The notes under the pieces: generated by a model
The model's database searches: none
The model's input: the letters and a program-made list of their open reading frames with translations, nothing else
Told to the model about the DNA's origin: nothing
Shown: positions 35,648 through 43,155 of the stretch, in pieces
How positions within the stretch are numbered: position 1 is the stretch's first letter
How the letters are laid out: the number at the start of each line of letters is the position of its first letter
Position numbers and translations under genes: made by a program
Source: Amycolatopsis sp. EV170708-02-1
Lineage (GTDB): Bacteria; Actinomycetota; Actinomycetes; Mycobacteriales; Pseudonocardiaceae
Reading direction: 5' to 3'
Length of the DNA: 64,000 bases
NCBI RefSeq assembly: GCF_022479115.1
Contig: NZ_CP092497.1
Span: forward strand, 5,270,001 to 5,334,000

Positions 35648-36334
35648 ATGAGCACCCCTGAGCAGGAAGTCGAATACCGCCAGCACCGGTTCTCACCTCC
35701 CCCGGGCGCGACCGAGATCTTCCTTGTCCGCCACGGTGAATCCGCCCCGGCGAAGGGCGACAACCCGTTCGACCTCGTCGACGGGCAGGCCGATCCGGAC
35801 CTGGCGCCGGAAGGCAGGGACCACGCCGAGCGGGTGGGGCGCCGTCTCGCCGACGAGCGGATCTCCGCGCTGTATGTGACGACGCTGCGCCGGACACCGC
35901 AGACCGCGGCACCGCTGGCGGCGAAGCTCGGGCTCACGCCGGAGGTCGAGCCGGACCTGCGCGAGATCCACCTCGGCGACTGGGAGAACGGCCTCTTCCG
36001 GCGCTACACCTACGAAGGCCACCCGATCGTCGAGCAGCTGTGGCGCGAACAGCGCTGGGACGTCATCCCCGGCGCGGAGACGATGGAGTCGTTCGGCGGG
36101 CGGATCCAGGCGGCCATCGGCAGGCTCGCCGCGGCCAACCCGGACCGGAGGATCGCCGTGTTCACCCACGGCGGCGTCATCGGCGAGGTCTTCGCTCAGG
36201 CGAGCGGCGCGAAGAACCGGTTCGCCTTCCTCGGCGCGGACAACGGCTCGATCTCACATCTGGTGGTGTCGGGCGAGAACTGGCTGGTGCGGCGGTTCAA
36301 CGACACGTCGCATCTTCAGTCGCCTTTCGGCTGA
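35648..36334 (+). CDS. Histidine phosphatase family (phosphoglycerate mutase-like) protein
   Basis: 228 aa. Catalytic pocket: IFLVRHGES with the phospho-accepting His at about 29, YVTTLRRTPQTAAPLA, E in LREIHLGDWENG, and H in AVFTHGGVIGE. The length and the WENGLF/EAQ-type insert fit the broad-specificity phosphatase branch. It overlaps the convergent FetB-like gene by 38 bp. Confidence 0.9.
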   Translation: MSTPEQEVEYRQHRFSPPPGATEIFLVRHGESAPAKGDNPFDLVDGQADPDLAPEGRDHAERVGRRLADERISALYVTTLRRTPQTAAPLAAKLGLTPEVEPDLREIHLGDWENGLFRRYTYEGHPIVEQLWREQRWDVIPGAETMESFGGRIQAAIGRLAAANPDRRIAVFTHGGVIGEVFAQASGAKNRFAFLGADNGSISHLVVSGENWLVRRFNDTSHLQSPFG

Positions 36335-37064
36335 TCCGGCCCGCCGCGACCAGGTGCACGACGACCAGGACCGCGACCGCCTCGGCGGCCAGCAGCCCGA
36401 TCAGCACGAGCACCTGCGTCACCCCGGCCTGTACCGGCCCGGCGCCACCGAGGAGGACACCGACGTAGGCGCCGGGCAAGGTCACCAGGCCGACGGTCCG
36501 GGTCTGGTCGAGGGCCGGGATCAGCGCGTGCCCCGCCGAAGGGCGGCAGATCTCCAGCGCGGCCGGGCGGGGAAGGAAACCCAGTGCCAGCGCGGCTTCG
36601 TACTCGCCGTGCCGGGACACGAGTTCGTCCAGGGCCCGCCTCGCCGCCTGCGAGGTCGCGGACATCGCGCCGCCGATGACGATCCCGGCGATCGGCACGA
36701 TCGCGATGGGCCGCCACGGGACCACTCCGGTCGCGAGGACAAGGGTCAGCACCGGCACCACTCCGGACGCGATGGCGAGCGCGACCCATGCGAGATCCTT
36801 CGCCACCCCGATCCGGCGCGCGGAGGTGACCGCCGCGATCGTGAACATCAGCAGCACGAACCCGCCGGTCAGCCAGCCCGATTTCAGGATCCCGACGATC
36901 ACCAGCGAAACGGCGCTAAGCTGCACGACGGCGCGCGCGGCCGCGAACAGCACCGCCTTGCCCTGCCCCAGCCGTCCGAAGTGCACCACCGCCGCGCCGA
37001 AGATCGCCAGCACGGCCAAGACCACGGCGAGCACCGGGCCGAACTCGATCGCACCATCCGTCAC
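36297..37064 (-). CDS. FetB-like (UPF0014) membrane permease
   Basis: 255 aa with six or seven hydrophobic helices. Family blocks: FAAARAVVQLSAVSLVIVG, RALDELVSRHGEYEAALALGFLPRPAALEICRPSAGHALIPALDQTRTVGLVTLPGAYVGVLLGGAGPVQAGVTQVLVL. In E. coli, FetAB exports iron; here no FetA-type ATPase is adjacent, so the ATPase is elsewhere or the protein works alone. Its 3' end overlaps the phosphatase gene. Confidence 0.85.
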   Translation of the reverse strand: MTDGAIEFGPVLAVVLAVLAIFGAAVVHFGRLGQGKAVLFAAARAVVQLSAVSLVIVGILKSGWLTGGFVLLMFTIAAVTSARRIGVAKDLAWVALAIASGVVPVLTLVLATGVVPWRPIAIVPIAGIVIGGAMSATSQAARRALDELVSRHGEYEAALALGFLPRPAALEICRPSAGHALIPALDQTRTVGLVTLPGAYVGVLLGGAGPVQAGVTQVLVLIGLLAAEAVAVLVVVHLVAAGRISRKATEDATCR

Positions 37065-37093
37065 CCGGATGATCCTGCCTTAGGACGTACAGG

Positions 37094-37564
37094 TCACCGG
37101 TGCGCCCGGGCGGGCGCGGTGCGGTCGCTGACGACCTCGCCGTCGACGAGGATCCGGCACCGCAAGGCACCGCTACCCGAACCCTGCGCGGAGAGGCTGT
37201 AGAACTCGTCGTGGCCTTCCTGGCTCTCGCGCTCGAACGTGGTGCTCCACGGCGCTGTCACCTCGGTCTTCTGCAGGAGCTCGGAACCCTGCGCGACGTA
37301 GGTGACGTTCTGGGCGCCCTTCGCGCCGGAAAGTTCGTAGACGACCGAGTGGATCACGGTGCGCACGGCGGCCGCGGCCTGTTCGACCCGCGGCGCGGGC
37401 GCGCTCTGCACCGGGCGCGAGGCCTTCGGCAGCATGTAACCGGTCAGGGTGACGGCGACGGCCACCACCCCCAGCACGACCACGACGGTCCCCAGCGGCT
37501 TCAGCCTGCCGGGGGCACCCGGCCCCGGCGCCGATGCCGGAGGGGTCGCGGTGGGAACACCCAT
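37094..37564 (-). CDS. MmpS-like membrane-anchored protein
   Basis: 156 aa. Proline-rich cytosolic N-terminus, one transmembrane helix (about 25-45) and an extracytoplasmic beta domain: VVYELSGAKGAQNVTYVAQGSELLQKTEV, PWSTTF, and CRILVDGEVVS. This is the pattern of MmpS transport-accessory proteins, which partner MmpL lipid exporters in mycobacteria. No mmpL is nearby. It follows the region upstream of the FetB-like gene on the same strand, 29 bp apart. Confidence 0.7.
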   Translation of the reverse strand: MGVPTATPPASAPGPGAPGRLKPLGTVVVVLGVVAVAVTLTGYMLPKASRPVQSAPAPRVEQAAAAVRTVIHSVVYELSGAKGAQNVTYVAQGSELLQKTEVTAPWSTTFERESQEGHDEFYSLSAQGSGSGALRCRILVDGEVVSDRTAPARAHR

Positions 37565-37730
37565 GGAGAGGTCTTCTCTCGTCCGAGCGCACTTCCGTCG
37601 AGTGCGTCGACTACTTCTCGTTCGAAGGTGACTCCGCGTTAGCCGTTATCGGGAAGAAACCCGATATTCACCCTTTTGGGTGTCCCAGTGAGCGGAGAGG
37701 GCCTGGTCATGGGGCGATCGGCGTAAACAC

Positions 37731-37750
37731 AGTGAGCCGAACAGCTCACT
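37731..37750 (-). terminator. Hairpin after the NUDIX gene
   Basis: AGTGAGC and GCTCACT, perfect 7-bp arms with a 6-base loop, 15 bp downstream of the NUDIX stop on the minus strand and followed there by GTGTTT. The rest of the 200-bp gap to the MmpS-like gene has a smaller ACCCAAAAGGGT hairpin and probably that gene's promoter. Confidence 0.5.
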
Positions 37751-37765
37751 TTGAGTGATACAGCG

Positions 37766-38169
37766 TCAATCGACGAGACCCGTGCCGGCGAGCAGCCCGA
37801 GCACCCGCCTGCCCGCCGGCGGCAGAGGTGGGCGTCGGCCGAGGACAGCCACGCGGACTCCGCGATCTCGCGTCCCGGCACGGGCTCCCCGCGGTGTTCG
37901 GCGGTGTAGCAGGTCATGCGGACACGGCGGCCGTCCGCGTAACCGTCGGCCTGCTCGTTCAGCACCGCGAAGAAGCGGAAGCTCAGCGGGTCGAGCTCGA
38001 CGCCGAGCTCCTCCCGGATCTCCCGGCACAGGCCGGCGACGTCGCCTTCCCCCGGCTCCCGCTTGCCTCCCGGCAGGTAGAACTTGGCCTTGCCCTCGGT
38101 CCGCACCGACAGGAGGCGGCGGTCACGGACGTGGATCCAGGCCAGTGAATCGATCTCTGCTTCGGACAC
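37766..38169 (-). pseudogene. NUDIX hydrolase, frame-disrupted near the end
   Basis: GTG start (VSEAEIDSLAWIHVRDRRLL). The Nudix box is intact: GGKREPGEGDVAGLCREIREELGVEL (G-x5-E-x7-REUxEE). After SSADAHLC the frame slips. One base over, the family-like ending PPAGRRVLGLLAGTGLVD and a stop at 37766 are present. A single missing C in the CCGCC run near 37812-37825 accounts for it. Restored length 134 aa. Hydrolyses nucleoside diphosphate derivatives; exact substrate unknown. Divergent from an AraC gene by 30 bp. Confidence 0.82.
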
Positions 38170-38199
38170 GGCCTGATTCTGTCGTAGCCCGGGGGCATC

Positions 38200-38886
38200 A
38201 TGGCAACCGTGTATCGGGAGAGGACGGCACCCGGCGGCCTGGAGGGCGTGGTGCGCTGCCTGTGGGAGGACGCGGGCGGAGCGCCGAAGCGGATCGTGCC
38301 CGACGGCTGTGTGGATCTCGTGGAATGCGACGGCGAGGTCTTCGTCGCCGGGCCGGACACGGCGCCCTGGACCTGGGAGGCCGGCGAGCGGGCGCATGGC
38401 GTGCGGTTCGCCCCCGGCCGGGCGAGCGACGTCCTGGGGCTGGGTGCCGACGAGCTGCGTGATCAGCGCGTCTCCCTCGGCGATCTCTGGGGCAAGGAGG
38501 GCGAGCTGCTGGCCGAGCGGGTGCTCTCCGGCGCCGCTTCGCTGACCGATGTCGTCGCGAGGCGCCGGGCCGGGCGAGCCGACCGGGAGATCTCGGAGCT
38601 GATCGCCAGGCTGGACGGCGGCGCGCCCAGGGTTTCGGCCGCGCTGAAGCGGTTCGCCACCGGGGAGCGGCAATTGCGACGGCGGTTCACCCTCGCGGTG
38701 GGCTACGGTCCCGCGACCTACCTGCGTGTCAGCCGGTTCCAGCGCGCCATCGGCCTGTCGGGGTCGGCGCCGGATCTCGCCTCGCTGGCGTTCTCGGCGG
38801 GATACGCCGACCAAGCTCACCTGAGCCGGGATTGCCGGGAGTTCTCCGGGCTGAAGGCGAGTGAGTTCTTCCGCGCCAGGAAGTGA
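38200..38886 (+). CDS. AraC family regulator with N-terminal DUF6597-type domain
   Basis: 228 aa. The N-terminal 125 residues (CLWEDAGGAPKRIVPDGCVDLVECDGEVFVAGPDT) are the cupin-like sensor typical of this AraC branch. The C-terminal AraC HTH includes RQLRRRFTLAVGYGPATYLRVSRFQRAI and LASLAFSAGYADQAHLSRDCREFSGLKASEFF. Divergent from the NUDIX gene. Its 3' end overlaps the convergent FGGY kinase gene by 70 bp, unusually long, with both frames well supported. Confidence 0.85.
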   Translation: MATVYRERTAPGGLEGVVRCLWEDAGGAPKRIVPDGCVDLVECDGEVFVAGPDTAPWTWEAGERAHGVRFAPGRASDVLGLGADELRDQRVSLGDLWGKEGELLAERVLSGAASLTDVVARRRAGRADREISELIARLDGGAPRVSAALKRFATGERQLRRRFTLAVGYGPATYLRVSRFQRAIGLSGSAPDLASLAFSAGYADQAHLSRDCREFSGLKASEFFRARK

Positions 38887-40340
38887 GCGATGTCCACTGT
38901 GGACCGATATAGATCACGGTAATGCGGATAGAACTCGTCGTAGACATCGGCGTCCGCGCTCGGACGGACGATTTCGGCGACGGGGTTCCAGGCTTCGACA
39001 TCCGGCTCCCGTCCCAGTGCGACGGACGCGAGAACGGCGTTCCCGAACGCGGCACCGATGGTTTCCGCGGGGATCTCCTGCTCGATCCGCGCGACGTCGC
39101 TGACGATCCGCGTCCACACCCCGCCCTGTGTCCCACCGCCGACGGCGACGATCCGGCCGGTGCCGCCACCTGCCTCCCGCATGGCTTCCAGGTTGTGCCG
39201 CACCCCGTACGCGGTGCCTTCCAGCGCCGCGCGATACAGATCGGCGCGATCGTGGGAAGTGGTGAGCCCGGCGATGACGCCCCTCGCGTCCGGATCCGGC
39301 ACCGGTGTCCGTTCTCCCGCGAAATACGGCAGCATCAGCAAGCCGCGGCTGCCCGCCGGGACCTCGCCCGCCGCCGCGGCCAGTTCTCCGAACTCTCCGC
39401 TGACGAGCTCCCGCAGCCAGTCGGTGATCGCGCCGGAGGTGGCCATCCCCGCCGCGAGCGAATAAGTACCGGGAAAAGCGCCGCGGGTCGTCCACAACCC
39501 CCGCCCGGGGCGGGGATCGGAGAGCATCTGGACCAGGAACATCGTGGTGCCGTACATGAGCATCGTGTCCCCGGGCGCGGTGACCCCGACGCTGGTCGCC
39601 TCGGCCCAGGCGTCCACCGTGCCCGCCGTCACCGGGATCCCTTGCGGCAGGCCGGTTTCCGCGGCTGCCTCGGCGGTGACCCGGCCGGCCACCTCGGTCG
39701 GCCACGCGAGCCTGGGCAGCTCTACGCCGGGGGCGATCGCGGCGACCCGGTCCGTCGCCCAGCGGGCCTCGCGCAGGTCGTACATCGGGTCGCATTGGCT
39801 CGCGGAGTGATGGTCGAGGACGTATTCACCGGTCAGCCGCAGCACGAGGAACGAACTCGCCATCAAGAAGAGCTCCGCACGGTCGAACACGTCCGGTTCG
39901 TTCTTCGCCAGCCAGCGCCATTTCGGCCCGACGGCCTGCGAACCGAGCGCGCTCCCCCCGCGTTCCACAATGGATTCTTCGCCGAATTCCTCGTTCAATT
40001 CCCGGATTTCGTCGAATGCGCGGGTGTCGACGCCGTAAAGGATCGCGGGGCGCAGCGGTTTACCGGAAGCGTCGGCCGGTAACAGCACCGGGCCGATCCC
40101 GCTGACCGACACCCCGATGATGGGATGATCCTCCGCGCCGGCCGAAAGTTCTCTCGCGAGGGCGAGGAAGTCGTGCCACCACACGGTTTCCGCGTCGTGC
40201 TCGAACCAGCCGGGACGGGGCCGGGAAGTCTCGTGCGGCCGGGACGCGCGCGCCACCACCGTGCCCCGGGAATCGACGAGGACACCTTTGGAACTCGAAG
40301 TGCCGATGTCGATGCCGAGCACCAGGCCCGGTTCCCCCAC
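38817..40340 (-). CDS. FGGY family carbohydrate kinase
   Basis: 507 aa. Phosphate-1 motif GIDIGTSSSKGVLVD (8-22); sugar-site GWFEHDAETVWW; adenosine-site VAVGGGTQGGVWTRIVSDV. Domain I and II actin-like folds are complete. Closest in appearance to xylulokinase/gluconokinase-type enzymes; the sugar is unsure. Divergent from a LacI regulator 114 bp away, which probably represses both. No transporter or isomerase lies beside it, so the rest of the pathway is elsewhere. Confidence 0.87.
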   Translation of the reverse strand: MGEPGLVLGIDIGTSSSKGVLVDSRGTVVARASRPHETSRPRPGWFEHDAETVWWHDFLALARELSAGAEDHPIIGVSVSGIGPVLLPADASGKPLRPAILYGVDTRAFDEIRELNEEFGEESIVERGGSALGSQAVGPKWRWLAKNEPDVFDRAELFLMASSFLVLRLTGEYVLDHHSASQCDPMYDLREARWATDRVAAIAPGVELPRLAWPTEVAGRVTAEAAAETGLPQGIPVTAGTVDAWAEATSVGVTAPGDTMLMYGTTMFLVQMLSDPRPGRGLWTTRGAFPGTYSLAAGMATSGAITDWLRELVSGEFGELAAAAGEVPAGSRGLLMLPYFAGERTPVPDPDARGVIAGLTTSHDRADLYRAALEGTAYGVRHNLEAMREAGGGTGRIVAVGGGTQGGVWTRIVSDVARIEQEIPAETIGAAFGNAVLASVALGREPDVEAWNPVAEIVRPSADADVYDEFYPHYRDLYRSTVDIAHFLARKNSLAFSPENSRQSRLR

Positions 40341-40420
40341 GACCCCTCCGAACTCTTCCGCGCGAGTAGCGCGATCAGCGGATGGTAACGATTGTCGGTC
40401 AAGCTATTCTTCCCGTGCGA

Positions 40421-40436
40421 AGGTGTCAATACACCT
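40421..40436. promoter_or_regulatory. Inverted repeat in the kinase-LacI divergent promoter
   Basis: AGGTGT-CAAT-ACACCT, perfect 6-bp arms, 18 bp before the LacI GTG. A candidate operator for the LacI protein; not the classical LacI/CcpA CG-centred type, so confidence is modest. Confidence 0.4.
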
Positions 40437-40454
40437 GCAGAAGGGGAGGTCACG

Positions 40455-41435
40455 GTGGCCACCATCAACGACGTGGCGGCGAAGGCCGGGGTTTCGACGG
40501 CGACCGTGTCGAGGACGCTCAACGGCAAGTCCACTGTGGACCCGGTACTCGCGGCACGGGTGCAGGCCGCCGCCGCGGAATTGGGCTACCACCCGAACGG
40601 CCTCGCGAGGAATCTGCGCCGCCAGGAGACCGCGGTGCTCGCGCTCATCATCTCCGACGTGGAGAACCCCTTCTTCACCGCGATCGCCCGCGGCGTGGAG
40701 GACATCGCGCAGACCGCGGGCTACTCGGTGGTGCTGTGCAACGCCGACGACAACGAGGAGAAGGAGCGGCGCTACATCGACGTCGCGCTCCAGGAGCGGG
40801 TCGCCGGCGTGGTGCTCTCCCCCACCGGCCGGGCCACCAACGTCGACCGGCTGACCGAACGCGGCACCCCCGTGGTCGCCGTCGACCGGCCGCTGCTGAA
40901 GAACACCGGCGACCAGGTGCTGGTCGACACCAGGCTCGCCGCCCGCGACGCGACCCGGCATCTGCTCGACGGCGGCTACCGGCGGGTCGCCTGCGTCAGC
41001 GGGCCGCCAGGGGTGCGCACGGCCGAAGACCGGCTGGCCGGCTACACGGACGCCGTCGGCGAGGGGAACGCGCTCACCCGGCGGGCCGAGTTCCGCGCCG
41101 AGGGCGGCAGGCTCGCCGCGCTCAGCCTGCTCGACGAGCCCGAGCCGCCGGACGCGCTGCTGGTCGGCAACAGCACGATGGCGATCGGCGTCCTGGAGGC
41201 GCTGGCTTCACGCGGCCTGCGCTCGGGGCAGGACGTGGGGATTGTGTCGTTCGACGACGCGCCGTGGACGACGCTGATCGATCCGCCGCTGACGGTGGTC
41301 GCGCAGCCCGCGAACGAGGTGGGCAGGGTCGCCGCCGAGCTGCTGCTCGCCCGCATCGGCGACAGCACGCGCAAGGCCACGACGACCACGTTGCAGGCGA
41401 AACTGATCGTGCGCCGGAGCTCACGGCGCGACTGA
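40455..41435 (+). CDS. LacI family transcriptional regulator
   Basis: 326 aa from the GTG at 40455 with GGGGAGG upstream; the open frame before it is not homologous. HTH TINDVAAKAGVSTATVSRTLNGKSTVDPVLAARVQAAAAELGYHPNGLARNLR, then a periplasmic-binding-like sugar-sensing domain (DVENPFFTAIARGVEDIAQTAGYSVVLCNADDN..., VGIVSFDDAPWTTLIDPPLTVVAQPANEVG). Probably represses itself and the divergent FGGY kinase until the sugar is present. Confidence 0.9.
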   Translation: MATINDVAAKAGVSTATVSRTLNGKSTVDPVLAARVQAAAAELGYHPNGLARNLRRQETAVLALIISDVENPFFTAIARGVEDIAQTAGYSVVLCNADDNEEKERRYIDVALQERVAGVVLSPTGRATNVDRLTERGTPVVAVDRPLLKNTGDQVLVDTRLAARDATRHLLDGGYRRVACVSGPPGVRTAEDRLAGYTDAVGEGNALTRRAEFRAEGGRLAALSLLDEPEPPDALLVGNSTMAIGVLEALASRGLRSGQDVGIVSFDDAPWTTLIDPPLTVVAQPANEVGRVAAELLLARIGDSTRKATTTTLQAKLIVRRSSRRD

Positions 41436-41457
41436 CGACCGGAGAGTGCACGACGTG

Positions 41458-41489
41458 CCTGGGCGACCGGTTCGCACCGGCCGCCCAGG
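41458..41489 (+). terminator. Hairpin terminator after the LacI gene
   Basis: 14-bp arms with one mismatch (CCTGGGCGACCGGT and ACCGGCCGCCCAGG), loop TCGC, 22 bp after the LacI stop. It opens the 329-bp gene-free stretch before the MbcA-like gene. Confidence 0.7.
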
Positions 41490-41563
41490 AACGCCCCACC
41501 CCCTTGTTCCCCCAAGCCGGCCCCACACCAGCCGGGTTCTCCGAAGCGGTGGGAAGAAATCGT

Positions 41564-41596
41564 TTACCTTTCGGAAGGTAAGTTCCTCCTTACCAC
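41564..41596. repeat. TTACCTT/AAGGTAA inverted repeats in the MbcA upstream region
   Basis: TTACCTT-TCGG-AAGGTAA (41564-41581), with a second TTACC 8 bp further on that could pair alternatively with the same GGTAA. AT-rich for this genome. Possible operator of the downstream toxin-antitoxin pair or a switchable hairpin; the rest of 41490-41764 shows no gene. Confidence 0.4.
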
Positions 41597-41764
41597 CTGT
41601 CAAGCCGAAGTCCTGGACAAGCTCGCCCGATCCGGGCACACTGTGGCGATATTCCCTACTGCACGTGTTTGATTCCGTGCGCTCTGTGTTCATCTCTGGT
41701 GAATTCACCCACGAAATCGAGATGAGACCGCACGAACCCGCACAGACGCGTTACCCTAGGCGTT

Positions 41765-42346
41765 ATGTCGATAGCGCTCGAGAACGTTCTCGCCAAGGCG
41801 GGCCTGAAGGTCGACGCCAACGAGTTCCTGAACCTCGTCGAGGACGCGGCGCGGAGGCTGACCCCACCGAACCCCGACCCGTCGCACTACTTCTCGGCGG
41901 ACCAGCGAGCCGCGCTCACCGACGTCGGCCTGGACCTCTCGCCCCGCGGCGAGGCCGAGCCGGACTTCCGCGCCCGGACGGTCGCCGCGCACGCCGTGCT
42001 CGCCGATTCCGCGCTCAGCGTGCTGGAAGCGGCGAAAACGCTCGGCGTGGACGACAGCCGGATCCGCCACCGCCTGAAGGAGGGCAGGCTCACCGGCTGG
42101 AAGGACCAGGGCTGGCGGTTGCCCGCCTGGCAGTTCGCCGGCTCCGGGGTGCTGCCCGGCCTGGAGGTCGTGCTGCGCGCCGTCCCCGAGGACCAGCCCG
42201 CGCTCGTCGTCGCCGCGTTCATGAGCACCCCGCAGACCGATCTGGTGATCAACGAGCATCCCGCCACCCCGCGCCAATGGCTCCTCTCCGGCGGCGATCC
42301 CGAGCACGTCGCGAGACTGGTGGCCACGCTGGGGTCGCCGTTCTGA
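41765..42346 (+). CDS. MbcA/Xre/ParS-family antitoxin (Rv3188-like)
   Basis: 193 aa. A middle HTH-like segment (ADSALSVLEAAKTLGVDDSRIRHRLKEGRLTGWKDQGWRLPAWQF) and the C-terminal toxin-binding part (INEHPATPRQWLLSGGDPEHVARLVATLG) match the Xre/MbcA/ParS DUF2384 module. Longer than typical MbcA because of an extra N-terminal 60 residues. It would bind and block the RES enzyme encoded 95 bp downstream and repress the promoter. Confidence 0.8.
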   Translation: MSIALENVLAKAGLKVDANEFLNLVEDAARRLTPPNPDPSHYFSADQRAALTDVGLDLSPRGEAEPDFRARTVAAHAVLADSALSVLEAAKTLGVDDSRIRHRLKEGRLTGWKDQGWRLPAWQFAGSGVLPGLEVVLRAVPEDQPALVVAAFMSTPQTDLVINEHPATPRQWLLSGGDPEHVARLVATLGSPF

Positions 42347-42441
42347 GATCTTTGCCCGACGACGGAATTTCAGTCGGGGGTAGGCCGTAGGCTGACCCCA
42401 ACGAGCAAGATCACCCGACAAGGACGGACGACTCCCGAGGT

Positions 42442-43098
42442 ATGGCCCGGCTCCCCCTGCCGCCCGCACGCTCTGTCCTGGTCAAGGAGCTGCACCGCAC
42501 CAACGACGTGGTGGCGGTGCACCCCGGCACCAGGCTGGTCAGGATCTTCACCGCGCACGGCAACCACCCCCAGCAGTGGAATTCGTTCCGCTACAGCGGC
42601 CCGCTCCCGCACGGCCGTTTCGACCCGCAGACCCCCGGTCGCGGCGGTCGCCCGGTCACCGACCCCGGCAACGGCGTCCTGTACTTCGGGCTCACCGTGC
42701 GCACCAGCATCGCGGAGGTCTTCCAGACCACGTCGACGGTCGACCGCAAATCCCGCGGCCCGCGTCTTGTGGTCGTCCGGCCGACCCGCACGCTGCGGCT
42801 GCTCGACCTCGCCGGCCTGTGGCCGACCCGGGTCGGCGCCTCGCAGGAGATCTCCAGCGGCCCGAAGAAGATCACCCAGGCCTGGGCGCGCGCCATCCGC
42901 GCCGCCTTCGGCGACCTCGACGGGGTCTGGTACCGGTCGTCCATGGACTCCGGCGGCCCCGCCCTCGCGCTGTGGGACCCACCGGCCGGGAATTCGCTGC
43001 CGGTCGCGCCCGACGTGCTGCTCCCGCTGGACCATCCGGGGCTCGACGTCCCGCTGGGCCGGGTGTGCGAAGAGCTGAACTACACGCTGCTCAGCTGA
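42442..43098 (+). CDS. RES-domain toxin (MbcT-like NAD+-degrading enzyme)
   Basis: 218 aa. Conserved RES features: HPGTRLVRIFTA (NAD-contacting Arg), WNSFRYSG, GVLYFGLTVRTSIAEVFQTT (Tyr and Glu of the active site) and LDLAGLW. RES toxins such as MbcT and Rv3189 remove nicotinamide from NAD+ and stop growth. Paired with the upstream MbcA-type gene. The 95-bp gap between the two genes is long for a toxin-antitoxin operon but has no terminator. Confidence 0.87.
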   Translation: MARLPLPPARSVLVKELHRTNDVVAVHPGTRLVRIFTAHGNHPQQWNSFRYSGPLPHGRFDPQTPGRGGRPVTDPGNGVLYFGLTVRTSIAEVFQTTSTVDRKSRGPRLVVVRPTRTLRLLDLAGLWPTRVGASQEISSGPKKITQAWARAIRAAFGDLDGVWYRSSMDSGGPALALWDPPAGNSLPVAPDVLLPLDHPGLDVPLGRVCEELNYTLLS

Positions 43099-43107
43099 GC
43101 TTCGGGC

Positions 43108-43153
43108 CTCGTGAGTGGCAAGGACGGTTAGAACCGTCCTTGCCACTCACGAG
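43108..43153. repeat. 46-bp perfect palindromic element, family A copy 2
   Basis: Identical to 3575-3620: perfect 22-bp arms around AG. It fills almost the whole gap between the convergent RES gene (stop at 43098) and S9 peptidase gene (stop at 43156), where it can end both transcripts. Here it does not enter either reading frame. Confidence 0.9.
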
Positions 43154-43155
43154 AC

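Noticed and set aside
37565..37765. Gene in the gap between MmpS-like and NUDIX genes
   Set aside because: Frames through it are extensions of the frameshifted NUDIX gene; only small hairpins are visible.
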